From positions 22,964,387 to 23,028,386 of the forward strand of contig OY783195.1 in NCBI GenBank assembly GCA_963678675.1: a stretch of DNA of 64,000 nucleotides, written 5' to 3'. Below the pieces are notes generated by a model, which was not told the DNA's origin, made no database searches, and worked only from the letters and a program-made list of their open reading frames with translations. Origin of the DNA: Xiphydria camelus (taxonomy: Eukaryota; Arthropoda; Insecta; Hymenoptera; Xiphydriidae). This document shows, one piece after another, positions 46,989-58,993 of this stretch. The first letter of the stretch is position 1; the number at the start of each line of letters is the position of its first letter. The translations under genes were made by a program, and so were the position numbers.

Positions 46989-47756
46989 TATGTAGAAGAG
47001 GTTTCCAAATTGCCAAAAATCCAGTGTCAAATAACATTTCAAACGAATAAATACTCATCCAATTGATCAGTCGAAATAAACAACGTTTACGTTAATCGAA
47101 CGATATGTATCGACCCTCATTTTTTGTCAGTGTCAGTTATACACACATTACACCGCCACTTTCCAGCAGCGCGCCCCTCCCACGTATCCAAAAAAGGATC
47201 GAAAATCGAGTCATGGTCGTAGGGGGTACAGGTGAGACACGAAAGGGCGTCGTGCGCGTCGCGAATCCACCCTGCGTCGCGTGCGGAGCGATAAGATCTT
47301 AACTGGATTTTTAAAGGCCTCGCGGAACGTGACGCACCTTCGAAGTCCCCGAAAACTCGTTCCAGGCGCGTCGGACGAACTACTCGTCACCCGCGTCGTG
47401 ACGGGCCTTCCGACGAGCTCGACTTTTCCCCAACTCGAAGCTATTCCTTCCCTTCCTACTCCCCTCTCTCTCTCTCATAATTTTCTGCTTTCTTTCCCCC
47501 GTCCCCACCCCGTGTGGAGCGCGAAACGTTCCTATTCGGTGTCGACTCGTCGTCGCTCGCTCCTGCAAACTATTGCCGCCGCTAGTTACACACCAACATA
47601 TACACGCGCGCGCAGAGCTACCTCCACTCCGCGGCCGTTAAGCAGGAAAATCCTCGTGATATCGGGGAATTACTCGCAACGAGCTATTACTATCGTTAGA
47701 ACCGAACGTGGTTACGGCCCTGGGCGCATCTCGTTCGACCCTGGTGTGTACGTGTG

Positions 47757-47758
<2 letters not shown>
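46989..47758. other. CpG-rich stretch, no gene supported
   Basis: CpG-rich from about 47150. A 208-codon frame (47281-47907) owes its length to the CT repeat (Ser-Leu run) and is not called. Confidence 0.45.

Positions 47759-47808
<50 letters not shown>
47759..47808 (+). repeat. (CT)n microsatellite
   Basis: About 25 uninterrupted TC units. Paired with (GA)n at 48057, 248 bp away, around CpG-rich DNA, the same arrangement as at 9647-9984. Confidence 0.95.
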
Positions 47809-47810
<2 letters not shown>

Positions 47811-48055
47811 CCTATCTCTATCTCTCCCCGTAAACGTAGTTATCCAACACACGAGCGGCGGCGGCGGCGTTGCGCCGAGATCTTACCGCACGCTGCATTT
47901 CCAATGATTCATCCCGTGCGGTAGCCGCTGCGAGACCGCTCATCGACTTGGCGTGCGGTATTCGCGTACGGGTATATACACCGTATTCGCACTTCTCGCG
48001 TAACGACTAAATTTGCGTGCGTTTATCGCGTAATGATATTGCGGCAATAATTCCT

Positions 48056-48056
<1 letters not shown>

Positions 48057-48101
<45 letters not shown>
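48057..48101 (+). repeat. (GA)n microsatellite
   Basis: About 22 uninterrupted GA units, the inverted partner of the CT tract at 47759. Confidence 0.95.
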
Positions 48102-48106
<5 letters not shown>

Positions 48107-48171
48107 GGATGGACTGGTTAGACGGCTGTAGGGGAGAGGAGAGCCGGCGGGCGCCACGCTTACACGTTCTA

Positions 48172-48652
48172 CAAACTGGACCAGAAATGATGTCCTGAAA
48201 GTAGATTGAAATACGAATAGGAAGGAATCATTAGATACGATTGGCGCTTCTCTGGGAATTAGAGGAAGGATGTAAGTTTTAAAAAAAATGTGATTCAGCC
48301 CTTTCAAGTGATCAGGTGGTAAGTTTGAGAAATGAGATCCTGCCTCGTGGAGCTCCAATGCTAAATTCCGAGTATATGAAAATTATTTGGTATTCCTCAC
48401 GTCGAAGTCGCTTCAGGGGTTTTCGACCACACTGATATCATTGATAACTAAGTATTACTGTGTAATTGTATCCTCCGAGCATGGGCGACTACCTTTATTT
48501 CATAAAAAATGAACGAGAACTCCGAAAGCTCATCTTTAAGGTGAATCGACAACAATTTTTTCTAATTTTCTGAAAAATGCCAACTGTATCTAATAACTTC
48601 TTCCTATCTTTATTTCGATCTACTTTTAGGACAGCATTTCTGGTCCAGTCTG
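48172..48652. mobile_element. TA-flanked MITE, family K copy 1
   Basis: TA on both sides. Inverted ends CAAACTGGACCAGAAATGAT and GCATTTCTGGTCCAGTCTG. Terminal similarity extends about 75 bp (AAAGTAGATTGAAATACGAA against its inverse). A second, right-truncated copy begins at 63181. Confidence 0.85.
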
Positions 48653-49646
48653 TACTCGGAAAGACGGGATAAGCGTCGCGAAATGCTTCAACTCCCCTCG
48701 GCCTGACGATTTAATTCCGCGCGCTCTCAGAAAACCAGTGAAGGATTTATTATTTCACTGAGAGCTCCGTGTGCACCGCGGCGCGTCACTCATACATAAC
48801 CGGACCGCTCGCGTTATCTCATCCCCCTTTACGCGACGTCGTCTGCGCGCGCACTGATATTACCGCGGAGGGGTTGAGTTCCTTCGTTTTTTACACCGAG
48901 AAATCCGGCGGTTATATCCATCGGGTTTACGAAGTCAGATCGAGGGACCACAGCCCTCACGCCCCTCGCGCCGCGCTGCAAAAATACACGATGGGAACAC
49001 GGTGTCAGACTCTTCGATCTCGTCCTCATGTCGGATAACCGTGATCGAAACGACCCGCCGCGCGGTCGTCCCTTCCAAATATTTTGTTATGGAGGTGCCG
49101 CGATATGTGTGTCGCCCATCTTGCGCCTATCTTGCGTATGCGTATAGGTATACATATACAGGGTGTTTTTCATTCATACATTTTTTCGTTAGAGATAAAA
49201 ACTTGGATTTTCATCAAGAATTCACCATTAACTGGACATCCGCTCAACCTATACACGTACACTGTACGAAATGTATAAATATATAAATTAGGCATCCCAA
49301 ATAATAAAATACGTTACCAATTTGCTGGAAGAATAATAAGAAAGAATGTCAAACAGTGACACTCGTTTCTATCGCGATTATCTCGTCATCTATTCATTTT
49401 TGACCAAATTCATGTATGACTTTTTTGTAGATCAAAATAAAATCTTCAAAAAATGTCGTACGAGCTTCGATCAAAAGTTCACGGATAAACATATAATCTT
49501 GATCGAAATAGAATCGTTGCTCAAGCAATACCTCGTGTGTTTTTTTCTCAACGTATAGAAGTAGAATAAAAAAAGAGATGTATTTGCATATATAATAATA
49601 TGACATTCTAAGGAGTAACGTGCAATATCCTAACGAGTAATACGTA
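48653..49646. other. No gene supported
   Basis: CpG-rich to about 49080. A segment at about 49330-49560 weakly resembles the loop of the fold-back at 32890 (TTTTTTGTAGATCAAAATAA) and ends in TTTTTTTCTCAACGTA, so it may be a decayed MITE. Confidence 0.4.
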
Positions 49647-49909
49647 ATTGAAGGGCTTATTGGAAAAATATGACAAGCTACAAAATCATTTTATTGAGAA
49701 GACGAGCTTTGAAGTTTCAAAGAAATCTGTAAAATGCATATTTGTGATTAATATAACCCCTCAGTGTTTTTAACAGATGTAATCTAGCTCATATATTAAC
49801 GCCTACAATCTTAAAATATGAAACAAAAATGCAGGGGACTAATACAAAGTAAACTGTTTATTTTTGAACAGAGTGTGGCTTGTCACGTTTTTCCAATAAG
49901 CCCTTCAAT
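49647..49909. mobile_element. MITE family C copy 2
   Basis: TA on both sides. Inverted ends ATTGAAGGGCTTATTGGAAA and TTTCCAATAAGCCCTTCAAT. Opposite orientation to 7313-7573. Confidence 0.9.
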
Positions 49910-49911
49910 TA

Positions 49912-51362
49912 TATTACCAACAACAGCACGGATCTAACCTGCCATTATGTAAACAAACGAACAGAACAGTGTACAATCACGTTACATGATAACATAATTA
50001 TCGCGTAGGCATTACTCGAAATTATTACACCGCGGGGCGAATACCAAGTAAACGGAAATCTCGTCTCAGTAGACGTCGACATCCCTTTATTGCAGCGCGA
50101 CGGCTCAAATCGGCGTTTGCGTGTACAATGGGTACGATATTAAATATAGTTGAGCCAGAATTCCTAGAAGACTGCTGCGTCACTTTTTTGGAATTATCAC
50201 CATTCGGCACCCGAGTTGGAGATATTGGCGGCGCAGGGTTTACCGTAGCAGATTGCAGTTAGCATTATTTGCATATCGTGCTTTGCAGTCGATTTATACG
50301 TATAGTGTTTCTTTGTCAGTGTATCGTCTGGTGAATGTTCAGCTTAACTTCTTAAAAGAATGTGAAAGAAATATGAAAGAAATGTTTGGTAAATAACGCA
50401 GAAAATTTGATGGTACGCCACTGTTTGCAAAGCGTCAGACCGTTGCGTTACGAGAATAACATGTTATCGTTTCTGCGAATTTTGGCTCAACAAATACTGT
50501 ACCGACTAAACCGACGAGGAAAAAAACGGGCGATATGACACGAGCAAAGTTGCTTACCGATGTCACGATCTCTCTCGAATTTCCGATACCGGGCTTCTTA
50601 TATTTCATTTATTAATTTCAATCGCGACACGCCAGGTGCTATTGGATTCCCGCGTTCGCGGTGTTCGTTTTTTAAATTAGTATTCATTGTATCTTCGTGT
50701 CTCGCGGATGTCGGAGGGACAGGGTAATGCGGTTATCTCGTAGCCGAGTATTATTTCCTCTTTAAATATTGGAATGGCTCCGGCTCTCCCCTTCGATGTA
50801 CTATATCCGCCGCGAGCGCCGCTATATCCGCGTTCGCCCGATATCCATCCGATATTCCGACTGCGCGGCGACTCGAATCCGAGGAGCTATATTCAGTCGC
50901 CCGTAGTCCTCCGTAAACAGGGACATTTTCAAATTGTAGATGTACACGCGCGGAACGTCCCACGAGCTAAGCAGCGAGAGAGAGAACTTCGGTTCATCTC
51001 GCGCGCGTCTCGCGAGGCGTGCGATATTACCGTAGAAATGAATAAGAGTACGCCTTTGAGGGGAGAGAGGGAGGAGCGAAGGAAGAGAGGACCTCGTATC
51101 TAACTTCCATCTCCTCTTTACTCATTCAGATTACTCCGGTAGATGGCCCTCTTCAAATTCGCGGAATCCCATATTCGGCATCCCCTTCGAATGATAATCG
51201 CTTATCGATAGCGATAAGGCGTTCCGCGCGCGCACGGGGTCCGGACGAATCGTGCGATCGTTTCGCGGTGAATAAAGGAAAGCGCGTTCGAACTTCCGCG
51301 AATTCACCAGGATTCCGCATTGTCTTCGAAATTTTCATAAGGGATTTTAACATGCGTTTAAA
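49912..51362. other. No gene supported
   Basis: Mixed sequence, CpG-rich at about 50700-51300. Open frames at 50751-50963 and 50774-51103 overlap on opposite strands and lack domains. Confidence 0.45.
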
Positions 51363-51519
51363 CACTGAAAAAATTTTGGCCACAACTAGAAAATTATAGT
51401 AATTGCAGTGATAATTTTCTTCGCAATAGCAAGAATTCTTGCTACGCTAGCAATATTTTTCTAGTTGTGTCTGAGGTAGCCAGAAATATAGCTGGATTAG
51501 CTAAATACTTTTTTCAGTG
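51363..51519. mobile_element. MITE family F copy 2 (157 bp)
   Basis: Inverse of 24905-25061, identical in length with about five substitutions. Ends CACTGAAAAAATTTTGGCC and ATACTTTTTTCAGTG. Confidence 0.9.
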
Positions 51520-51689
51520 AAGGAAAGCGTGGTACATGGTTTGGACAATGTATCGATCATTACATATTTCTTGTTCGTTAATCAATCGTTTTTATTCGAT
51601 TTATAGGATTATCAATTTTTTAATCTGATATTCAAATATTATGAAACAAACGAACTCAAAAATTCAAAAATCTACCTCTTAAAAATTAA

Positions 51690-52017
51690 CCCTGAAATTT
51701 CGAGTCGAAATTATAGACTTACTTTTTTAGGCTTATAGTAGGTCAATTTTCCATTGTATCGAAACCCTACACATTGAACGTAAAATGGTCCATTAGTAGA
51801 CATTTTACCAACTTTAGGTTCAAAATAGGAGCTTGTAAACTGAGTAAGTCAATGGTAGGCCGAATGGAGTATTAAAAGCATCAAAGTAGGGGTAAAATTT
51901 GGACTCGCGCGGGATGGCATATACATATGGGTCTTTCGTGTCCTTAGATGGCCCCCGACTTTACGGCTACATGTGTGCCACAAGTGACTTCTTTATATTG
52001 GGTGTGCCATTACAGGG
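51690..52017. mobile_element. TTAA-flanked element holding a family L segment
   Basis: TTAA at 51686-51689 and 52018-52021. Ends CCCTG...CAGGG, so piggyBac-like. Bases 51697-51905 match family L (TTTAGGTTCAAAATAGGAGC and GTATTAAAAGCATCAAA), also seen at 55071 and 61770, and are probably a later insertion. Confidence 0.6.
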
Positions 52018-52021
52018 TTAA

Positions 52022-53714
52022 TCAGCCAAATTTTGATTGTTAAATTAGTCATTCAATATCTACCGCATAAGAAACCATTTATTCCAACTTTGGATTTATA
52101 GAAACAAATTCTTTATAATTGCTGAAAATTATTATACCACTTCAGATCCAATTTACCCGAATTATTAGTCAAATAAATCGCAACGAATAATCGGACCAGT
52201 ACCCTACCTACCTACTTCACCAATTCTTAGCGCAGAATTCTCTCCACTTTTCAATCAATGCACTTCAGCTGTGGCAATTTGGTAAAAAAATAACTCATTC
52301 CTTTTTAACCCGTGAGAAGTACGATGGGTACATATACTCTCGTCGAAGGGTATACGCTACCTCGTCCCCCGCAAAAAATCACGGCGACAAAAAATACAAC
52401 CTAGAAACTGCAGCGTAGCATCTGCTCGCGAGGAAAGCCTGAAAAACACCCCGACGTGACCGTGAATCGTTGTACTCCGCGCAGCGAGTCCAAGACATGC
52501 CTCGCCCTCGCGCGCCGCACGCACTTTGCACGCGAACTCCGTAGGCGACCGCGGCCCGGGCGCGGGCGGCGCGCGGTGCATTGTCCCTCCTCCCGCATTC
52601 ATTCACACATTTATTCCAACCGCGGAGCCCCGGCCACTTCCCGGCGTTAAGCCGCATAGCGCGCAGCACTTCGTGGCGCGGGAGATCAATGGGACACGCT
52701 TCCAGCGTATTCGTGCAAGTATGCTGAATATTGTTCATCATATAGCCCGGAGGCGAGGACTCGTGCGGCGCGGGAGAGCCGAGCCACGGCTTAGCGAGCT
52801 GCGCGGCGCCGAGGCATCCGCGCGCCAGTAAAGATAAAGGAGTCGTGGAACGCGTGCGCGCGCACGCGGCGAGCAAGAAACACGCGGAAACGGTAACAGT
52901 TCGTGCTGCGACCGTAACGACGATGCTATTTCGCCATTGGTTTCTTTTTCCGCCTTTCTATATATATCTTCCTAGCCGAGTACCGATCACACGCGGTCGC
53001 GCGGTGGATCGAGCGGAGAACAGCGCGCGGATGGCGCGTGTAAAAACGCGGGACGAGAAATTGCACGGAGGGAGGAAAAAGTCGGCGAGATCCCGCGGTA
53101 CGGTTGCATCGTCGTGTATCGCTCGCGGGAGGCGGCGGGATCTAATGCGAGGATCTATATATGAGATTCGCGTAGTCTTGGAAAATATAATAATTACCTT
53201 TCAAACTCGTTTATCGTTTTAATTCTAGATAGGTTCGATTATTATAAATAAAAGTGCCAGTCGGTATATTTCTTTAAGTCATTATGTTTGTACGTCAATC
53301 ATTTGAAAACTATACGGGTCTAGCTGTGGTAGTTATGGACTTATGGATAATTATAGCTGTTACGCGCGACTCGGTCCGCGTTGAATTTCACAAATATTAT
53401 ATAATTTTTTTTTATTGACGGATATCAACGTTGGATATCAATGTGCTCCCTCCCTCCTCTCTCCCAATCGCACGTCACTACTGGGTTCCATTGAACGTTG
53501 TCATTTGATGACACATACCCTATGTTCATCTTCGGGTTTCAAGTTATCTATCTGCCAAATTTTGTCAAATCCAATTTAGTAATTTAACCGTGAAGAGGTA
53601 ACAAATATACAGACAAACTCACTTTCGCATTTATAATATTAGCATGGAATTTATAATTCGCGCGTATATGTAGGTATATTTGGCTATAGTTATCGGCAAC
53701 GGAGACTGGGCATG
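52022..53714. other. CpG-rich stretch, no gene supported
   Basis: AT-rich to about 52300, CpG-rich at 52350-53170, then AT-rich. Open frames up to 165 codons occur on both strands, overlapping and without domains. Confidence 0.5.
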
Positions 53715-54278
53715 GGGCCGTTCACATATTACGTCACACCTTGAAGGGGGAAGAAGAGTTCACGAAAATGTGACAAAATGCGACATGGGGAGAAGGCTTG
53801 TACTTATGAAATCACGAGTTTCAGATAAATCGGTATAATATTGCTAAAAAAATGGCATTTTTCGTGCTAAAAAAATTCTTTCACAAATCGCTGCCGAGCG
53901 ATAAGCCACTTTCCGAGCTCGCTCCAGCGATTGATTGTACTATCAGGCACTAGATCTACCGACTGCACAAAGGTATTTCGAAATAAATACAGATTAACAA
54001 ATTAGTATATTATTGATAATTAATATCCCATTGTTCCCTTCCACATATGATCACTGGAAAATGAAAGTAGACCAGGTAGGATAGTTCAAATAAATGGAAC
54101 ATTAAAAGATGTAAAAAAAAAAGTATAGATAGCTATACATATTCTTGTAACGTCACCAAAGAGCATGGAGGTTTTCAACTTGTAACAAACTGTAACAAAG
54201 GGGGAAAAGGGGAAAAGGGGAGGAAAGGGAGAAGGTGAAATAGGCTAAAAATTGTGCGACGTAATATGTGAACGACCC
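53715..54278. mobile_element. DNA-transposon-derived element with GGGCCGTTCACATATTACG ends
   Basis: Left end GGGCCGTTCACATATTACGT and the right inverted ACGTAATATGTGAACGACCC. The 564-bp interior includes a GGGGAAAA run near 54200. The superfamily is uncertain and no clear target duplication was identified. Confidence 0.75.
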
Positions 54279-55070
54279 GCAAGCTATAAGCTGCTGATAC
54301 AACGTTGTCATCTATCTCCTATCCAATGACATATATGTATATTGATCCTATGAATATTAATAATTCTCGAATGAATAATGAGATTACCTGACTAAATTTT
54401 GATAAAACTGGCTAGTATATACTAGCTCCATCGATATATAATTGGCCTAGTAATCAAGGCTCAGTGACTATGTAACCAAACGATGCTCATCGAGTAGGTA
54501 CATCAACCAAGTGCAGATAGATACGTGCATGTGTGTGTGTGGATGCGCTTACGCGCGTTGCATACTCGGCTCATACCCTAAGGGCAGCTTACGCCGTGCA
54601 GAAAATACAGCGACACGGTGGTACCGCGCGGCTGTAAGGGCAAACAATTATCTCTCGGAGGCACTCTTGCAGCTTCATTGACTACACAACCACATCCGCA
54701 CCTGTTCCGCTGTACTGCCCGCATCTGAAACTAGTCCAGCGGACGCGCGACTCGACGAGCGTCGAGTTTGTCCGATCGCCGGGTCAGTCGTCTCACGGGC
54801 AACGTGTATGTATAGTGGTACGCAGCCGCACGCGCCACCGTTATATCCCGTTGAGCCGCGTCGACCGGCCAAAGTCGACGTCCGTGCGGGGATTCAGTCG
54901 CGATTCAGTCGCGGGGATATCCCGCATCCGCGCACGGATAAAGGTCGATTCACACAAATTGGATCCGGCTCAGGCCCAACGCCGTCCGAAATCGTCCGGC
55001 GAACTGACAGAAAAAAGTGGTTCATAAGATTTGTATGGATTCCCTGAACCTGACCGGATGACACGGAGAT
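54279..55070. other. No gene supported
   Basis: Includes a short GT run near 54530 and a CpG-rich patch at 54650-55050. GATTCAGTCGCG is directly repeated near 54892-54915. Confidence 0.45.
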
Positions 55071-55708
55071 CCGAGTCAAAATTAGAGTCCTCTACGCTTT
55101 TAGGCTTATGGTAGACCGATTTTCCACCCACACGAAACACTTACATTATGATGTACGTAATTATAGGTACGTAAAATTAATGTAGAAAATAGAGCTAAAT
55201 GACCGGCTAATCAAGAGATACGGTAGAGTCTCGCGGCATGTTCATTCAAGTAGTTCGTCAGAATGACGCCGACAGCGCTGTCGCAGCGAGCGAGCACCCG
55301 TGTATCTTTACAGGAAAAATGTCTGCCCCCCCTTCATATACGTATACTATAGATTTATTAAATGTATATGTGAGATATATGTGCATTATACGTATAATAT
55401 GCATTTTTAATTGTCTGCAAGTATTGAAGTAAAAAAATATATGTAAGTAAGACGTATATTTTTCGTAACCATATACATACGTATACGTCATATATAGCTG
55501 TATCTATAATACATCAAATTCACGCATATTATATGTAGTGTTTCGTATGGACATTGTATTGAAGCCCTATGTGTTGAGCCTAAAATGATCCATTAGTGAA
55601 CGTTTCACCAACTTTAGGTTCAAAATAGGAGCTTCTACGTTGAGCAGGGCATTGGTAGGCCGAATAGTGTATTAAAAGCATCAAAATACGGGTAAAATGT
55701 CGACTCGG
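55071..55708. mobile_element. MITE family L copy 2, split by a nested element
   Basis: Begins CCGAGTCAAAATTAGAG and ends GTCGACTCGG. The two halves (55071-55130 and 55546-55708) together match the family L element at 61770-62129. Confidence 0.65.
55133..55545. mobile_element. AT-rich element nested in family L copy 2
   Basis: Inverted ends CGAAACACTTACATTATG and ATATTATATGTAGTGTTTCG. 413 bp, AT-rich with many TATACGTA-like runs. Confidence 0.6.
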
Positions 55709-56915
55709 ACGGAAGAATGTGAATACTTCCATGTGCAATCTGTCGAACCATTTTTCCCGTCAGCTCGCCGAACGACGTCGGGCCTGAGTCAGATCGGATA
55801 CATATAAATCGACCCTTGTGCATCACGCGGAGAGCGGCGAGTTCGAAGACGAGAAAAGTCGCGCGGATTTCGAACGCACGAAGTCTCGCCGGGGTTCCGA
55901 AAAGCGAGCGACGGGGATGACGCCTCGGCTTTATTACGGAAGCGTGATCTGAAAGAATACCGAAGAGGTCGCCTGTGTATAGCTCTATACCGTCGCCTCG
56001 CCTGATATTCTCGGAACGTTCTTGGGTTTCGTATACATACATACACATAGGCTCGCGTGCGTGACGCGCCCGTACGGGTTCGGGCGGCCGGAAAACCGCG
56101 GTCGGAAGGTCGAGCGGATTTCGGCATTGATTTCAGCGTCGCTTTATTTTCCGCAAATAGTCCGTGCGACGAATAACTTAACGTCGTGTTAAGGAAAGCG
56201 CACGGCGCACAGTCGGACGAGCGCGGACGGCTCCGCGAATGAAGCGAACGAAGAGGAACGAGAGGGGAGCTCCGATTCGATTCGGAGGCACGTGAATTTC
56301 CGGCGGCGAGAAGAGGGGGCACGCTGGACATCGGGCTCCATCTCTACGCGACAATTATCTCGAGACCTAACGCGCGAGATGGAACCGCTGTACGCGTTAT
56401 TATATTGGTTGAAAGCAAAACGGATGTAAACACGCGGGCCTTGACTTTCGACCGTTCGGCAGCGCGCGGCGGGTCATTCCTGGCCTCTCGTATTCGCTTG
56501 ATACGAGTAAATTCAGCTACACCTACGCTCGCGGGAGAGGGGTCGTACGCGACCCTCGCCGCTCCGCGGGGGCTTTCGCGCAAAAACCGTGTACGGAATC
56601 TGACTATGAACACGCTACGTTTTTGCGCGCCCGTCGCGTCCCTCCTCGTAGATTGGTCGGGACGATACGCGGGTGCGTGCAAACAAAGGCGGAATTTATT
56701 ATGTAACTGGGTTTATAATGAACACGCGCGCGCGCGCATTTGCCGTGGGAAGGATCTACTCTCTACGAAAACATGTCATCCACATACGCGAAGTTGTATA
56801 AAGTCGAAACGTTTCCATTTAACCCTAGAGCGGTACATACGGATACAGCCGACGGAAAGCGGCATAACTTTTCTCAGCAATTTTATTTTTCCCTCCACGC
56901 TATAGTATACTCACA
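55709..56915. other. CpG-rich stretch, no gene supported
   Basis: CpG-rich to about 56740. Overlapping Arg-rich open frames (55635-56048, 55789-56331, 56344-56682, 56405-56905) occur on both strands with no domain. Confidence 0.5.
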
Positions 56916-57155
56916 CACGGAGAAAGAAAAAGTTTGTGGTAGCCACTCCCACATCCATGTGGTGAGATTGAATTATCACGGCCTATGACGCTCACTACCA
57001 TAAATATGTCGATATTTTACCCCAAGTATTGTCACATTTGCTATACTTATGGTATCTAAATATCGACATATTTATGGTATTGAACGTCATATGCCGCAAT
57101 AATTCAATCTTACAGCATGGATTGTGGGAGTGGTTACCACGAACTTTTCTCCGCG
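56916..57155. mobile_element. MITE family M copy 1
   Basis: Nearly complete hairpin: CACGGAGAAAG...GTTTGTGGTAGCCACTCCCA against its inverse at the right end, and ACCATAAATATGTCGATA answered by TATCGACATATTTATGGT. The second copy is at 63737-63965. Confidence 0.9.
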
Positions 57156-58612
57156 TAGTTATCTCAAATAAGCAGAAAGTATAGAGCAGCGTTACCAATT
57201 TTTACACCTCCGCAAGGGAAGATGCAGAAATTGGCAGCATTTCTTAACACTTTCTTAAATACTTTCCGACAGCTGTTGATATACGGTACCATGGAAAAGC
57301 AAGTATAGAAAATGCAGATAACGAGAGCAAACCTATTAATATTTCGATGAATCAATATTATACGAATAACCCCCGCCCCCATCGATGTCGTCTGTTTTTA
57401 TTCGCCCGTCGACGCGATCGTCTACATGCCCGTGTCTGAGCAACGCCGTCGCGTATATTTCCCAACGTCTCACCCTCTGTAATGGACAAATACCGCGTAT
57501 ATATATACGTACACGCAAACACGTAACTCACGTGCGGAAGCATGCACCCTATACGGCACAACACCTCGCGCGACACCGTCACGCGCGAACTTTATTTCAC
57601 CCGTGCGGCTAACCGCGCATTAGATGCCCCAACCGCGCCGTTATACGGCAACAAACCTATTTGAACGGCAAAATTGCTCGGATTAGGAAATGTACGTTCT
57701 GAATTTCCATTAACTGTAACAGGAAATGGCGAGCCGGCGTGCCCCTAATGCTGCCGATCCCATCGCGATACCATACTACCTCTCCTCCCTCCCCCCCTCT
57801 CTCTCTCTCTTCCTCTCTCTAGCAACCAGACTACCGCGCGGCAACTATACTACTAATATCTTGTCCCGAGCGCAAAACCGGAATGCAGCGGGATTACGCT
57901 TGTATTAATTAGAGGCGACATTGTGTTGGACGAGTTGCGGGATCGCGGTATAGAAAAAAAACAGACGGAGAAACCGGGAGGGAGAGAGCGATATCGCGTG
58001 CGGTACGGCGTAGCGGCGTCACAGAGGAAAAGGAGGATCGCGATTGTCGGAGAAAACGGGCACGTCCCTTATGGAACGGCGTCGACGTAGCGCGACGATG
58101 AATTACGACGCGTCCGCGTAGGACGCGCGAGGGATTATTTATTTGCGATCGATAAATCTCTCTTGCGGTCGGGCTAATCGATTCGATGGGTGGAAATTCG
58201 ATGGCTAATCGTTTCGGTAATTGGTCGATATCGGTATACCTGTTGAGCGCTCCCGTGTTTTGTTTATTACGCGCTATCGAGAGCTGTCCGTCCGATTTAC
58301 CGCTGGAGAGATATAATTGACGCCCGTCATGCTTTCCGCTCACTGTCTCCCTTTCCCGTCGCGTGTTTTAATTTTTCTTCCTCCCCCCGGACTCGTCGAA
58401 ATTTCCCTTTCAGAATATTAATGCCGAATCGTCTTCCTTATTATTGATTTCGATGGCGATAAAGAAATCTGGGTCGTGAAGAGACGGCGATCGAACGATG
58501 ACGTCTGCTCCAGTCACATTTATCTCGTTTCTCGCCAACTTTCAATCGACATTAGCTACGTACTTTTACAGATTGAAATTTAATCTCTAAAAGTCTATAT
58601 ATTATGTATAAT
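57156..58612. other. No gene supported
   Basis: CpG-richer at about 57380-57620 and 57760-58330, with a short CT run near 57790. Open frames up to 144 codons (57909-58343, minus strand) have no domain. Confidence 0.5.
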
Positions 58613-58993
58613 ACATATATATATATATATATACAAAAGAATCTATACCTGTAGAAGAACATATCCTGACTGACTGACTGGCTGACTGACTGATTCATCA
58701 ACGCCGTGCCAAAACCGCTGATGCTAATTACATGATATTTGGACAGTAGATTTTTTCTGTGATGTACCTAAGCATCCACTAAGAAAGGACTTTACGAAAT
58801 TCTTCCCCTGAGGTGGTAAGATAGGAGACGTAAGTTTGTATGAAAATCCGTCATTTTGGAAGTTTGACCCATGAAAATTATTATTTGGCTTTCGGTTAGA
58901 AATGAAGAAAGGCGTGTTTTAGGATTTTTGGAAATTCATCCCTTAAGGAGGGGAAATAGGGGATGAGATTATTTCGAGATCCACTCGGAAGAA
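58613..58993. repeat. (AT)n, (CTGA)n and adjoining repeat-like sequence
   Basis: (AT)n at about 58613-58633, then (CTGA)n at about 58665-58693 leading into TTCATCAACGCCGTGCC. From memory, a tetranucleotide array running into ATTCATCAACGC is a motif of a dispersed insect repeat; only one copy is present here, so the assignment is tentative. Confidence 0.5.

Noticed and set aside
47281..47907. 208-codon open frame with a Ser-Leu run
   Set aside because: Its length depends on reading through the (CT)n microsatellite.
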